A stretch of 52,635 bases of DNA from Phycisphaerae bacterium (GCA_018052735.1 JAGPMT010000018.1:1-52635), one strand, 5' to 3'; positions 14,553 to 24,736 are shown, counted from the first letter of the stretch. Numbers and translations: made by a program. The notes: generated by a model not told the origin, from the letters alone.

Positions 14553-17500
14553 ATGATGGGAACCATCCAGTTTATTCTCGGCCGAAGCGGAACCGGAAAG
14601 ACGCACAAATGTCTGGAAGGCGTTTGTTCTGCGTTGGAAAAAGAAGGGGAGGAGCCGCTGGTATTTCTGGTGCCGGAACAGGCGACGTATCAGGCAGAAC
14701 GGGCTGTTTTGTCGCAGGCGCATCTCAGGGGCTTCAGCCGTTTACGGGTGCTGTCATTTAACCGGCTGGCTTTCTGGCTGGTCGGCCGCCGAGCGGGAAT
14801 AGAATTGTCGCAAACCGGCCGGCAAATGGCAGTGCATAAGCTGCTGCTGGATTTATCCGACCGGCTGCGGGTGTATAAGGGCCATGTATATCGGACGGGA
14901 TTGGCCGGCAAGCTTTCCGAATTGCTCTGTCAGCTTCAGGCAGGCAGCTGCACCGCCGCCCAGATTGAACTGCTGGCTCAAACACTGGCTCAGAAAGCCG
15001 GTCAGGAACTGGCTGCTGCCAAGTGGGCGGATATTGCGGCACTGTTTTCCGAATATGAACGTTTTTTTCAATCTTCTGATAGACGGTTTATCAATCCGGA
15101 TGCGGATTTGGCGGAAGCCAAAAAGAATGCGGCCGGCTCTTTTCTGCGAAACTGCCGTCTGTGGGTGGATGGTTTTTCTGGTTTTACAGGCCAGGAGATG
15201 GAATTGCTGGCAGAGTTGCTGAAGATCTGCAGCGAGGCGATGATAGCCTTATGTGCAGATCCGGAGCGGCTGAATTTGGAAAGTGACGACGAAAGCATCC
15301 TTGATCCGTGCAGCGTGTTTGCCCAGACTGAGCAGACGTATTGCCAATTGCGGCGAATGATACGGGCCTGCAGGCTGGCAATCCGAGAACCAATACTTCT
15401 TAAAAAGACGTACCGTTTCAGCCAATCCCCGGCATTGGAAGCACTGGAAGCGGCTCTTGCGGCTCCGGATACAGCACCGAAGCCGATCGGCAGAGAGGAT
15501 GCAGTTCATATTGCCGCATGCAGCACGGTGCGCAGCGAGACACTCTGGATAGGCCGGACGATTCGGCGGCTGGTCAAAAACGGTCTTCGCTATCGGGATA
15601 TAGCCGTGGTAATACCGAATATGACTGCGTATCAGCATTATATCGAGTCGGCATTCGGCCGGTATAATATTCCGTACTTTTTGGACAGGCCGCGGCTGAT
15701 GAAAAGTCACCCGTTGGTCGAACTGCTGGGTTCGGCTCTGCAGGCAGCCGTGGGGGGCTTTGGCACGTCAGATGTGATGAGTTTTCTTAAATCTGGAATG
15801 GCCGGCGTGCCGTTTGATGCGGTCGATGATTTGGAAAACTACTGTCGGGCTTTCGGCATTGAGGGCGAGGATTGGATTCGGCAGACACCGTGGGATTTTG
15901 ATACGGAAAGCCGATTTGACCAAATTGGTCTCGATGTGCTTCGGCAAAAGGCAGTGGGGCCGCTGAAAGCTTTGCGTGCAGCGCTGCAGCGGTGTGCGAA
16001 ACTAACTGCGGCACAGTTTACCCAGATACTTTGGGATTTCATGGAAACGCTGGATGTGCGGACATCGCTGTCAAAGTGGGCAGAAAGTGATATTTCCGAC
16101 CAGCAGTTCGGACATCGCCAGTTATTTTCCAATCTGGTCAGTTTGTTGGATGAGATGAACGGTGTGTTTGGCCAGACACAGCTGTCGGCGGAAGATTGGA
16201 GCTCTATTTTTATGGATGCGCTCTCGGGGATAACTATTAAGCTAATTCCGCCGACTCTTGATCAAGTCTTGGTCGGATCGATTGAACGCAGCCGTCATCC
16301 TGAAGTGCAGGCGGTTTTTCTGGCAGGGGCAACGCAGAAGCAGTTTCCTGTGCCGGTTATGGGACAGACACTGCTGACCGAGCAGGATTATTGGCTGACC
16401 GAGCAGGCCCAGCTGGAACTGACCAATCCGTATGAACAGCAGCTCAAATATAGGCCTTATTTGTCGTATATTGCTCTGACGCGGTCACGCCGGCAGGTGT
16501 ATATTTCCTATCCGCTTCTGGACGAGAAGGGTTCGGCTGTTGTGCCGTGGTCTGGATTGGAGCGGCTGCGGGCATTGTTTCCGGACTTGCAGATAGAATA
16601 TCCGCAAGCTCAGGCCGTCAAACCGGAGGATATTGAGACTCCTGAACAGCTGGGTCTCTGGCTGGCAATACATCTGGGTCGCGACCGCAGAGAGCAGCGG
16701 GGCAGCAATCAAGCAGTAGCTGCGGGGGTGCTGGACAGAGTTAGAAACGATGAGCAGGCGATCTTGCAGGCAGCAGGCCGGCAGGTTTCAGCAGCACTGG
16801 ACTATAACAACGGTGCCTGTCTTCCGCCGGATATGGCGGACCGGCTTTTTGCGTTTCCGATGAAGACTTCTGTAACGCGGTTGAGCAATTTTGCGGCCTG
16901 TCCGTACCAGCATTTTGCCAAGTATGTGCTTGGGCTGGAGCCCAGAAAGCAGCTTGCACTGGAACCGGCTGATGTGGGAAAATTTTATCATCGAGTGCTG
17001 GAAAGATTGTTTTGTGCATTAAAACGGGTCGGCAGGGATTGGGCAAATGTGCCGAATGAACAGCTGCAAGACCTGTGCAATCAGCAGATAGAAGAAGTTC
17101 TTGCTTCCGATCCGCAGCTGAATAATTTTACACATCGCCGGATCCATCACAAATATATTATTGCGTCAGCCAAAGAGACTATCGGCAGTTTTGTTTTTGT
17201 CTTAAAACAATTTGCTCAGGCCAGTGTTTTCAAGCAGACAGAGGCGGAGCTTGAATTCGGGCCGGGCTGTCCGCTGCAGGTGGATTTGGAAATTCAGCAA
17301 GGCAAACGACTACTGCTGTCCGGACGAATCGACCGTCTGGATATCGCTGAAATTGACGGCAAACCAGCCGGTGTTGTGTATGACTATAAAAAGAGCGGCA
17401 GCAAACGGGCGGATTATGCTCAAATTCTTTATGGATTGGATTTACAGCTTCCGTTTTATTTGCTGGCTATCCGTAATTACCGGCCGTCAAAGTCGGCGTC

Positions 17501-18002
17501 GGCTGAAGCAGGAACAGGCCGAACAGCTGCTCCAGCGGGGGCATTTTATATGCCGATTGACGCAGGAATAGATACAAAAGAACTTTCCCGGCTACAGCGG
17601 GATGCAGTGAACCCCAAGAAGGCTGCTGGGCTCTTCAACGGATGCTATTTTAATGCTATCGACACGGGTGCGGTTGACAAATGGAGCCTATATTACAGTT
17701 TTTTTGTGGACAAGGGTGGGGCACCTTACGGCTACTATGATAACAGCAATGCATTGAAGCCGGAGGATTTTACCCTGCTGCTGGATTACACGGAACAATG
17801 CATCAAAAGATTGGGGACCGAGCTTTGTGCAGGCAGAATCGAGATTAGACCCTATCGTCTGGGCACACACTCACCGTGCGGTTATTGTGAATATCGGCCG
17901 GTCTGCCGATTTGATTGGCAAATCAATGACTACAACAGTCTCGATGTCTGCGGCAAAAAAGAGGCATTGGAGAAAATGCGAAAGTCCCTAGAAGCAGTAT
18001 AG
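14553..18002 (+). CDS. addB: ATP-dependent helicase/nuclease subunit AddB-like
   Basis: 1149 residues. The N-terminus carries Walker A GRSGTGKT (about 10-17) and LVFLVPEQATYQAERAVL, typical of AddB. The middle holds the inactive UvrD-like helicase fold with YIALTRSRRQVYISYP near 640. The C-terminus is a RecB-type PD-(D/E)XK nuclease (LSGRIDRLDIAEI and GVVYDYKKSG). Four cysteines set for an iron-sulfur staple are present: one in NFAACPYQHFAKY and three in CGYCEYRPVC. With AddA it resects double-strand breaks for recombination. The start is ATG 14553 (AAGGAAGGA upstream); the frame is open earlier, but without a site. addA is not in this window. It ends 12 bases before a terminator shared with the convergent gene. 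Confidence 0.92.
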   Translation: MMGTIQFILGRSGTGKTHKCLEGVCSALEKEGEEPLVFLVPEQATYQAERAVLSQAHLRGFSRLRVLSFNRLAFWLVGRRAGIELSQTGRQMAVHKLLLDLSDRLRVYKGHVYRTGLAGKLSELLCQLQAGSCTAAQIELLAQTLAQKAGQELAAAKWADIAALFSEYERFFQSSDRRFINPDADLAEAKKNAAGSFLRNCRLWVDGFSGFTGQEMELLAELLKICSEAMIALCADPERLNLESDDESILDPCSVFAQTEQTYCQLRRMIRACRLAIREPILLKKTYRFSQSPALEALEAALAAPDTAPKPIGREDAVHIAACSTVRSETLWIGRTIRRLVKNGLRYRDIAVVIPNMTAYQHYIESAFGRYNIPYFLDRPRLMKSHPLVELLGSALQAAVGGFGTSDVMSFLKSGMAGVPFDAVDDLENYCRAFGIEGEDWIRQTPWDFDTESRFDQIGLDVLRQKAVGPLKALRAALQRCAKLTAAQFTQILWDFMETLDVRTSLSKWAESDISDQQFGHRQLFSNLVSLLDEMNGVFGQTQLSAEDWSSIFMDALSGITIKLIPPTLDQVLVGSIERSRHPEVQAVFLAGATQKQFPVPVMGQTLLTEQDYWLTEQAQLELTNPYEQQLKYRPYLSYIALTRSRRQVYISYPLLDEKGSAVVPWSGLERLRALFPDLQIEYPQAQAVKPEDIETPEQLGLWLAIHLGRDRREQRGSNQAVAAGVLDRVRNDEQAILQAAGRQVSAALDYNNGACLPPDMADRLFAFPMKTSVTRLSNFAACPYQHFAKYVLGLEPRKQLALEPADVGKFYHRVLERLFCALKRVGRDWANVPNEQLQDLCNQQIEEVLASDPQLNNFTHRRIHHKYIIASAKETIGSFVFVLKQFAQASVFKQTEAELEFGPGCPLQVDLEIQQGKRLLLSGRIDRLDIAEIDGKPAGVVYDYKKSGSKRADYAQILYGLDLQLPFYLLAIRNYRPSKSASAEAGTGRTAAPAGAFYMPIDAGIDTKELSRLQRDAVNPKKAAGLFNGCYFNAIDTGAVDKWSLYYSFFVDKGGAPYGYYDNSNALKPEDFTLLLDYTEQCIKRLGTELCAGRIEIRPYRLGTHSPCGYCEYRPVCRFDWQINDYNSLDVCGKKEALEKMRKSLEAV

Positions 18003-18013
18003 CGGGATAAAAA

Positions 18014-18044
18014 CGAAGGCCTCGCATTGACAGCGAGGCCTTCG
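18014..18044 (-). terminator. Intrinsic terminator for the DUF1080 gene
   Basis: A perfect 12-bp stem CGAAGGCCTCGC/GCGAGGCCTTCG with a 7-base loop. The T-run follows on the minus strand (complement of AAAAA at 18009-18013), so it mainly serves the minus-strand gene. It also separates it from convergent addB. Confidence 0.85.
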
Positions 18045-18069
18045 AAAAAGGCGGGCTTGCTGGTGTTCA

Positions 18070-18714
18070 TCAGGGCAGAGGCTTGACCATAATGTTTTTG
18101 AAGTACACGGTGCTGCCGGGGTCGTGTCCCTGAAGGGCAAAGGTGCCGCTGGACAGTTTGCGTCCGGGCATATTGGGATAGCCGGTCTGGGCGATGCTGT
18201 CGGGCTCGGTATAGTCTACCGTTGTTATACCATTAACTTTGACAACGATGTGCTTGCCGCGGACAATAATATGCTGGGTGAACCATTGGTTGTCTTTGGC
18301 CGGCGACTGGCGCACATCGCTAACGGCATACAGTCCTCCGGTTCGCCGCCAGTCGCTGTGGCTGTTATTGACCTGCACTTCATAGCCCTTATCCGGCCAC
18401 CCGGTTTCCTGATACTGAGTGTGAAAATACATTCCGGAATTGGAATTGGGCAGGGTCATTATATCAGCTTTCCATTCGAAATTGGTAAAGTCGGCGTTTT
18501 GCACGGGGCCGGTGTAGAACAAATGGCTGCGAGGACCGCTGGCAACAATCATACCATCCTGCACTTTGAAGGTGTCTTTGTTTTCGCTGGCTGTCCAGCC
18601 GTTCAGGGTTTTACCATCGAACAGACTGATCCAACCCCCCTTTTCAGCTGTTTGTGTGGACTGACAGCCGCTCAGCACGATACTGACAAGCATTACATTC
18701 AGAATCCATTTCAT
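18070..18714 (-). CDS. DUF1080 (3-keto-disaccharide hydrolase-like) lipoprotein
   Basis: 214 residues with a lipoprotein signal peptide (MKWILNVMLVSIVLSGC, lipobox Cys17). The mature part is one concanavalin-like DUF1080 domain: WISLFDGKTLNGWTASEN, FTNFEWKADIMTLPNSNSGMYF, GYEVQVNNSH and the closing GTFALQGHDPGSTVYFKNI. Members of this family are abundant in Planctomycetes and some hydrolyse 3-keto-glycosides. The exact substrate is not predictable. It is a stand-alone gene on the minus strand, 90 bases downstream of rsmB's end and followed by its own terminator. The lipobox indicates anchoring in the cell envelope. Confidence 0.9.
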   Translation of the reverse strand: MKWILNVMLVSIVLSGCQSTQTAEKGGWISLFDGKTLNGWTASENKDTFKVQDGMIVASGPRSHLFYTGPVQNADFTNFEWKADIMTLPNSNSGMYFHTQYQETGWPDKGYEVQVNNSHSDWRRTGGLYAVSDVRQSPAKDNQWFTQHIIVRGKHIVVKVNGITTVDYTEPDSIAQTGYPNMPGRKLSSGTFALQGHDPGSTVYFKNIMVKPLP

Positions 18715-18804
18715 TTTTTGTCTCCCTTACTTGTTTTTACTTTTTACATAACTGCAGGATTGTCATAATTATTAAACAGGTAGACTATGATTTTCGGAAT
18801 AGGT

Positions 18805-20184
18805 TTATTTAGGCCTCAGCAAAGCCGAATAAGCCCCATCATGATCAAAGGCCTGCTCGCTTTCGACCGCCGGCAGGGTTAGTTTTTCTGCCTCGAGTGC
18901 AAAGCGGCGGTGTTCGGCCAGAAAAGCGGCTATTTGGTGTTGATTTTCTTCCGGCTGGATGCTGCAGGTGGAATAAAGGATTTTTGTTTCGGGACCAGCC
19001 AGCTGAACGGCTTGCTCCAGAAGCCGGCGCTGCATCTGCTGCAAAGACTCTATCTGACGGGGCTTCCATCGCCAGCGGACTTCGATACGGCGTGCCAGTA
19101 CACCGGTATTAGAGCAGGGAACATCCAGTATAATAAGATTCAGCGTTTTCTGTCTGCGTACCTCTGCATGGATGTGTCCGCCGGGTATCACTTTGACCGA
19201 CTGCAGCCGAAGCCGCTGGATATTCTGACGCACCATCTGGAGACGCTGAGTACTGCTGTCGCTGGCCAGAATGGTGCCGGCATCTCTGGTCAGCATAGCC
19301 AGCGTAATGCATTTGCCGCCGGGGGCAGCGCACAAATCCAGCGCTGCCCACTGGGACTGCGGATGAGCCAAAGCGATAGCATCGAAAGCAGCTGTATCCT
19401 GAATATAAAAAAGCCCTTCAAGATAGCTGGGATAGGTATTGATTCTGCCGGTGCTGCGGATGCGCAGGACCCCGGCTTTCATCTCTGTCTGGACAGAATC
19501 AGCAGCCAGCCGCTGCGCCAGTTCGGCGGCTGTAACAAGCAGGATGTTGGGCTGAACAATAATCGAAGGATGACGGTTGGAGGCAAAGCACAGCATACGG
19601 GTTTGTTCTGGACCGTAGGTTTTAAGCCACCTGTTGACCAGATCCTGCGGCAGAGAAAAGGCGGTGCTGAGATATTGGGTGGTTTCTTTGACGGGATCGG
19701 GCAGCAGGTTGTCGGCAAAGAGGCATCCGTTTAGGGTTGTCTGGGGAATCATCCGGCGAAGCGACTCGGTCTGGAGAGGCGCGAGGCGCGATTCCACAGC
19801 CCGCTGGACATTGCGCAGCACAGCATTGATAAAACCGGCCAGTTTGGCTGATTCGGCATCTCGGGCAAGCTGGACGGCTTCATTGACAATTGCATAGTCG
19901 GCGGTTTTGGGGGCATAAATCAATTCATAGACTGCTATCCGCAAAAGATTCCATGCGGCTGTTTTTACCCGGGAGGAATCGGTTTTTGAGTATTTTTTAA
20001 GGATGTAATCAAGCGTACCGCGGCTGCGAATAACGCCGAACACAATATCGGCTGCCTGTGCCGGACGGTCGGTTCGGGATAGCAGACGATTGAGGATGGC
20101 GGCTGTATCATGACGGAGGATATCGCACTGGTTAAGTGCTTGCCAGGCGGCGGCACGGGCTGTCAGGTTGTTTCTATCTGTCAT
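18805..20184 (-). CDS. rsmB: 16S rRNA (cytosine-967-C5)-methyltransferase
   Basis: 459 residues. The N-terminal NusB-like RNA-binding domain (about 5-140) is followed by a Rossmann methylase with AdoMet motif DLCAAPGGK and motif IV DVPCSNTGVLARR. The catalytic motif VI is ILYSTCSIQPEEN. The motif IV sequence is DVPCSNTG instead of the common DAPCSGTG; both catalytic cysteines are present. It methylates C967 in the small-subunit rRNA. Its ATG overlaps the stop of fmt by four bases, so translation is coupled. The fmt-rsmB pair is a classical arrangement, here extended upstream by def and lptB. The length is normal. Confidence 0.95.
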   Translation of the reverse strand: MTDRNNLTARAAAWQALNQCDILRHDTAAILNRLLSRTDRPAQAADIVFGVIRSRGTLDYILKKYSKTDSSRVKTAAWNLLRIAVYELIYAPKTADYAIVNEAVQLARDAESAKLAGFINAVLRNVQRAVESRLAPLQTESLRRMIPQTTLNGCLFADNLLPDPVKETTQYLSTAFSLPQDLVNRWLKTYGPEQTRMLCFASNRHPSIIVQPNILLVTAAELAQRLAADSVQTEMKAGVLRIRSTGRINTYPSYLEGLFYIQDTAAFDAIALAHPQSQWAALDLCAAPGGKCITLAMLTRDAGTILASDSSTQRLQMVRQNIQRLRLQSVKVIPGGHIHAEVRRQKTLNLIILDVPCSNTGVLARRIEVRWRWKPRQIESLQQMQRRLLEQAVQLAGPETKILYSTCSIQPEENQHQIAAFLAEHRRFALEAEKLTLPAVESEQAFDHDGAYSALLRPK

Positions 20185-21158
20185 CGGAATAATCCGCTTA
20201 GAGCCTTCTCTGAAGAGACAAACAGGTCTCCTTTCCCGCAGGGGCGTCCGTTAACAAACGCTTCAAATGACATCAAATCAGAACCGGCGGGCTTGAGTTC
20301 GAGTATCTTCAGCGCTTCGCTGCCGCAGACGACATTGAGATTGTCATCCAGCAGTCCTGTTACGGATGCGGATGTGCCGGCGGCGGGCACGGCCTGCGCC
20401 CGGCTGATCGTAACGCGCCAATGCCGGCCGGTCTTGACCGATACATACACGCTTTGAGCGCCCGGCCAAGGCCAGAGAGCACGAATTTGGTTGACGATAG
20501 CAGCAGCCGGCTTGTTCCAGTCGATATATCCGTGCTCTTTTCGCAGACGCGGGGCTTTGGTGACCTGGGATTCATCCTGCTCAACCGGATGAATTGAGTG
20601 GTCTTCTATTTTTGCGATGGTCCTCAGCAGCACGGGAGCGGCAATTTGAGCCAGACGGTCATGGAGGGTTTGGCTGGTATCGTCCGGCTCTATAAGGATG
20701 CGGTCCTGGTCCAGAATCAATCCGGCATCCATACGATCGGCCAAAGTGATTATGCTGACGCCCGTTTCAGTTTCACCGTTCATTATGGCCCAGTGAATCG
20801 GTGCAGCCCCGCGGTACTTGGGCAGCAGTGAGGCATGCACGTTGATTGCACCGCACCGGTGAAGTCCGATGATTTGCTGACAGACTTTCTGTCCGAAGGC
20901 AATGACAACCAGAAGGTCAGCCCCAAAGCCGGCGACTTGGCTGATGCATTCGGCAGCATTGATATTATCCGCTTCAATGCAGGGCAGGCCGTGGGCGGCA
21001 CACCATACGGCAACATCGGTCGGTGTCGGCTGGCTGCGATGGCGCCCGGCAGGACGCGCCGGCTGAGTAAAGATGCCTGCCAGCTTGTGACGGCTTTTTA
21101 AAAGAGCCTCGAGGCAAGGGATGCCGAATTGGGCAGAACCAAAGTAGAGAATCTTCAT
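20181..21158 (-). CDS. fmt: Methionyl-tRNA formyltransferase
   Basis: 325 residues; formylates Met-tRNAi using 10-formyl-THF. Motifs: MKILYFGSAQFGIPCLEALL at the N-terminus, INVHASLLPKYRGAAPIHWA (formyl-transferase signature, catalytic Asn/His) and NGETETGVSIITLADRMDAG. The C-terminal OB-like domain (about 205-310) begins near YIDWNKPAAAIVNQIRA. It lies 26 bases after def and overlaps rsmB by four bases in a minus-strand operon. The pairing of fmt with def (removal of the same formyl group) is standard. Confidence 0.96.
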   Translation of the reverse strand: MKILYFGSAQFGIPCLEALLKSRHKLAGIFTQPARPAGRHRSQPTPTDVAVWCAAHGLPCIEADNINAAECISQVAGFGADLLVVIAFGQKVCQQIIGLHRCGAINVHASLLPKYRGAAPIHWAIMNGETETGVSIITLADRMDAGLILDQDRILIEPDDTSQTLHDRLAQIAAPVLLRTIAKIEDHSIHPVEQDESQVTKAPRLRKEHGYIDWNKPAAAIVNQIRALWPWPGAQSVYVSVKTGRHWRVTISRAQAVPAAGTSASVTGLLDDNLNVVCGSEALKILELKPAGSDLMSFEAFVNGRPCGKGDLFVSSEKALSGLFR

Positions 21159-21184
21159 AAGGATTTATGTATCCAATCGTTTTG

Positions 21185-21709
21185 TTATTTTGCCTGATTT
21201 TTATACTCTTCTTCAAGCTGCTTAAGACGGTGTCGGGCTCGGAGTTTGGCTGGCTGGCTTAATCGATCTTTAATCATCCGCCCTTCAAGATGGTCATATT
21301 CATGCTGCAAAGCCCTTGCCAGCAGACCTTCGCCGGTTTCGGTGAATGTCTGCCCATTCAGGTCTGTGGCGGTAACTGTGCAGCGGCTGTACCGTTTTAT
21401 TTTACCCCAGAGGCCGGGCAGAGACAGACAGCCCTCTTCATTCACAACAACTGGTCCCTCTGGCTTGATAGTCGGATTGATGTAAACCTTGGCGTTTTCC
21501 TTTGAGCCGTCCAGAGAGATGACAAAGATGCGCAAGTTTACACCGGCCTGCGGGCCGGCCAGACCGATGCCCTTGTTTTCAACCATGATGTCAATCATCC
21601 GCTCGGCCAGCTTGCGGATACTGTCATCGATATCCGTAATCGGCTGCGCCTTTTCCAGCAGTACCGGCGTCGGATAGCGTGTTATTGTGCATTTGGAATA
21701 ATCAGACAT
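21185..21709 (-). CDS. def: Peptide deformylase
   Basis: 174 residues; removes the formyl group from nascent proteins. All three signature motifs are present: GIGLAGPQAG (48-56), EGCLSLPG with metal ligand Cys94, and QHEYDHLEG with His136, catalytic Glu137 and His140. It is a type I-like enzyme of normal length with a short basic tail. The gene lies 24 bases after lptB and 26 before fmt, so it is part of the same operon. Confidence 0.97.
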   Translation of the reverse strand: MSDYSKCTITRYPTPVLLEKAQPITDIDDSIRKLAERMIDIMVENKGIGLAGPQAGVNLRIFVISLDGSKENAKVYINPTIKPEGPVVVNEEGCLSLPGLWGKIKRYSRCTVTATDLNGQTFTETGEGLLARALQHEYDHLEGRMIKDRLSQPAKLRARHRLKQLEEEYKNQAK

Positions 21710-21733
21710 GGTTCAGTCCTATTGACAGGTTTG

Positions 21734-22495
21734 TCAGCTTGTTGCCGGCGGTTCGTCGAACTCGTCCCCTTTGAAGGTGCTGCCCAAGTAGCTCTTCTTG
21801 ACCAACTCGTTCTGGATGATGGCCTTCGGTGTGCCTTCGGCGATGACTTTGCCGTGGTCGATAATATAGGCTTTATCGGACACTTCCAATGTTCTTTCGA
21901 CATTGTGGTCGGTTATCAGGATGCTGACGCCGCACGCTACCAGCCGGCGGATTTCGGCCTGCAGTTCTTCGACAGCAATCGGGTCCACGCCGGAAAACGG
22001 CTCATCCAGCAGTATCAGAGAAGGATTGGTAACCATTGCCCGTGCAATCTCAAGCTTCCGCCGCTCCCCGCCGGACAAAAACCGTGCCTGACTGCTGACG
22101 ACTTCACCCAGCCCGAACCGCTCGATGAGATCGTCAGCGCGGCGCTTGCGTTCGGAGGAGCTGACAGCCATCGTTTCCAAAATAGCCAGCAGGTTTTCGC
22201 GCACAGTCAGCCTCTGAAAGACGCTGGGTTCCTGCGACAGATAGCCCATACCCAGCCGGGCGCGTTTGTACATCGGCAGGGTGGTGACATCGTGGCCTTC
22301 AAAAAAAACTCTGCCGCCGTCGGGCACGATCATACCAATGCACATCCGGAAGGTGGTGGTTTTTCCGGCACCGTTGCGTCCCAGCAAGCCTACAATCGAG
22401 CGCTGGCCAATAGTAATGCTGACCTCATTGACTACCGTCCGGCCGGAATATTTTTTTACCAGACCCTGCGTTTCCAGAAGCGTCATATCAACCAA
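21734..22495 (-). CDS. lptB: LPS export ABC transporter ATP-binding protein LptB
   Basis: About 253 residues of an ABC ATPase: Walker A GLLGRNGAGKTTTF, Q-loop region YLSQEPSVFQRLTVREN, signature FLSGGERRKLEIARAM, Walker B LILLDEPFSGVDP and the H-loop ITDHNVERTLE. It ends with the LptB-like YLGSTF followed by a short acidic tail. It powers lipopolysaccharide transport across the envelope with LptF/G/C (not in this window). AGGAG lies 7 bases before a TTG at 22495 and 16 before the ATG at 22486, so I prefer the TTG start; the two differ by three residues. First gene of lptB-def-fmt-rsmB. Confidence 0.92.
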   Translation of the reverse strand: MVDMTLLETQGLVKKYSGRTVVNEVSITIGQRSIVGLLGRNGAGKTTTFRMCIGMIVPDGGRVFFEGHDVTTLPMYKRARLGMGYLSQEPSVFQRLTVRENLLAILETMAVSSSERKRRADDLIERFGLGEVVSSQARFLSGGERRKLEIARAMVTNPSLILLDEPFSGVDPIAVEELQAEIRRLVACGVSILITDHNVERTLEVSDKAYIIDHGKVIAEGTPKAIIQNELVKKSYLGSTFKGDEFDEPPATS

Positions 22496-22580
22496 TCTGT
22501 ATCTCCTAAAACAGGAATTTTCTGAAACAACGGTATTATACCAGCATTTTGTACTGTGTAAAATCCCTTTTTGGAGCTGG

Positions 22581-24736
22581 TTATGCACTGGCAGGGGCAC
22601 TGTTTTTAAGCCGGCTGACGGCTTGAGCAGTGCCGATAATAATCAATCGGTCGCCAGCAGACAGTTTTTCATTGGGGCCGGGAGAAGTGATTTTCTGTTC
22701 GCCGCGGCAGATGCCGATTACGGTTACATTGTATTTTACCCGAAACTGTAAATCTGCAAGAGTTTGGCCGGCTTGGGGGGAGTTTTCGGTGATAGGCAGC
22801 TGGTCCATGACAAAGCGTATCTCTTCTTCCGCCGGCGGCTGGGGAAAATGGTTTAAAAGTTCTTGAGCGCGTGCGAGTTGCTCGGGGGTTCCTACAATAA
22901 CCAGCCGGTCGCCGGGGAAGACCTGAAAATCGGCTCCGGGATCATAATGTACAGTACCGGCTCTGCTGACGGCCAGAATAGAAGCCCCGGTTTGTGCCCG
23001 CAGCGGAATAGAGCGAATTGTCTGGCCGGCATAAGCCGAACCCGGACGCAAGCGGATTTCACTAAATGCAGCCGGCCAGTTGACATTGCTGGTAAGCAGT
23101 TCCATTGCCTGAGTAAGGGCATCTACAGCCTGCTCGGCGGCATCATGGAAGGGGCGGAATACAACCTGTGCCCCCTGCTTTTCGTAAAGCTTTGCTTCTT
23201 TTTCGTTGACAGCTGTCAGAGCGATTTTGCCTGTATAACCGCATAACCGCGATGCTTGAGCAGTCCCAGCAGGGTGAGATTTAGCTCGCGCGAGCGGATG
23301 GCACTGACTACCCAGCGTGCTCTGTCCAGCGGCAGCTGCTCGTGCAAATCCGGATCGCCTAAGTCGCCATAAAGGACTGGGATACCCTGACGACGCCATT
23401 TATCCAGAACAGTAGGGTCGAAATCGACACCGATAAAGGTTTTGCGGCGTTCAAGGAGATGCTCAGCCAGTCCGCTGCCGTAATTGCCCAGCCCAAAGAG
23501 AATAACATCTACCGTATCGGATTTAGCAGCGCCGCCCTCTACGGTTTCGCGGTAGGGATTTTTCCGCTCAAACAGCTTCAGAGGACCGGCAAGCAGACGG
23601 TAGAGAGGACCGGAATACAGAATCATATATGTTGAAACAAATATCGTAGTAACTCCGACCAGCGTAATCAGTCCCATTGTTTCTTCCGGGATGTGGCCGA
23701 GGGAAACGCCCATTGCGGCTACAATAAGCGAAAATTCGCTGATTTGGGCGACGGTCAGGCCGGCTAAAAAGCTGGTGCGGCGGCGGTAGCCCATTAGTCC
23801 CATAATAATCAGGACAATCAGTGGATTGCCAATCAGCACAAACAGGGAAAAGATAACGGCGTTTGTCAGACCGGCACCTACGGTAGACCACTCCAGCCGG
23901 GCACCGAGGTCGATGAAAAAGAACAGCAGCAGAAAATCCCGCAAACTGCTCAGCCGGGAGCTGATAGAATCCCGGTATTCGGTAGAAGCCATCGAAACCC
24001 CGGCCATAAAGGCACCAACCTCTTTGCTGAAGCCCAGCCATTCGCTTACGGCAGCCAGAAAGACTGCCCACGCCACCGCAAACAGCAGCAGTGTTTCGGG
24101 CGACTGGGCCAGCCGGCGCAGACGCGGGAGGATGAAGCGCATCAGCAGACCGATACAGCCGAAAAACAGCAGGCCCTTGACGGCTATCAGGAAAGTGGAA
24201 ATCAGAGGGGAATGCTCTGCTGCGGCCTGCGGACGGAAGGTCGTCAGGATAATCAGTGCAACAATGGCGGCGATGTCCTGTACAATCAGAAAGCCCACGG
24301 CAATCTGGCCGTGCAGCGAGTCAATTTCCTTTTTATCCGACAGCAATTTGACGATGATAATCGTGCTGGAAAAGGTCAGGGCAACAGCGACATAAACGGC
24401 ACTGATAACCGGCATACCCATCAGCAGGGCAATAACAAAGCCGATAGCGCTGGTAAAGATAATCTGCCCCAGACCAGTTGCCAAGGCGACAGGTCCTATG
24501 GTCCGGATAAGATTGATATCCAGCCGAAGCCCGACAATAAACAGCAGCAGTGCAATGCCAATATGGGCCAATAGCTCGATTTGGGAATAGCTTTCGATGA
24601 TGCCTAAGCCGGAAGGCCCGGCCAGAATGCCGACGGCCAGAAACATAATAATCAGCGGCTGACGGAGCTTGAGCCCCACTGCTCCCAGTGCCGCGGCCAG
24701 TACCAAAAGAAGCGCTATTTCGGCAAAATTATCCAT
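22581..24736 (-). pseudogene. Frameshifted CPA2-type K+(Na+)/H+ antiporter with TrkA domains
   Basis: An N-terminal frame (24736-23216) encodes a KefB/sodium-proton exchanger-like membrane domain of about 12 segments (motifs AVGILAGPSGLGI, ALLLFIVGLRLDINL, MAGVSMASTEYRD) and the start of a TrkA-N Rossmann domain (DVILFGLGNYGSGLAEHLLE). It stops at AVIQAKSL. A second frame continues the TrkA-N domain (GKIALTAVNEKEAKLYEKQG) and adds two TrkA-C domains (FPGDRLVIVGTPEQL and LSAGDRLIIIGTAQAV). The break is an exact 8-bp tandem duplication at 23235-23250; removing one copy joins both into about 720 residues. A truncated but membrane-competent protein may still be made. I chose ATG 24736, with GGGGAT upstream. 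It lies 86 bases before lptB in the same direction. Confidence 0.88.
23235..23250. repeat. 8-bp tandem duplication (ATAACCGC x2) causing a frameshift
   Basis: ATAACCGC occurs twice head to tail inside the antiporter gene. On the minus strand it reads GCGGTTATGCGGTTAT. With a single copy the reading HRGYTGKIALTAV is restored. Only two copies exist. Confidence 0.9.

Noticed and set aside
18124-18768. 214-codon plus-strand frame
   Set aside because: It is antisense to the DUF1080 lipoprotein, which has a lipobox and clear family motifs.
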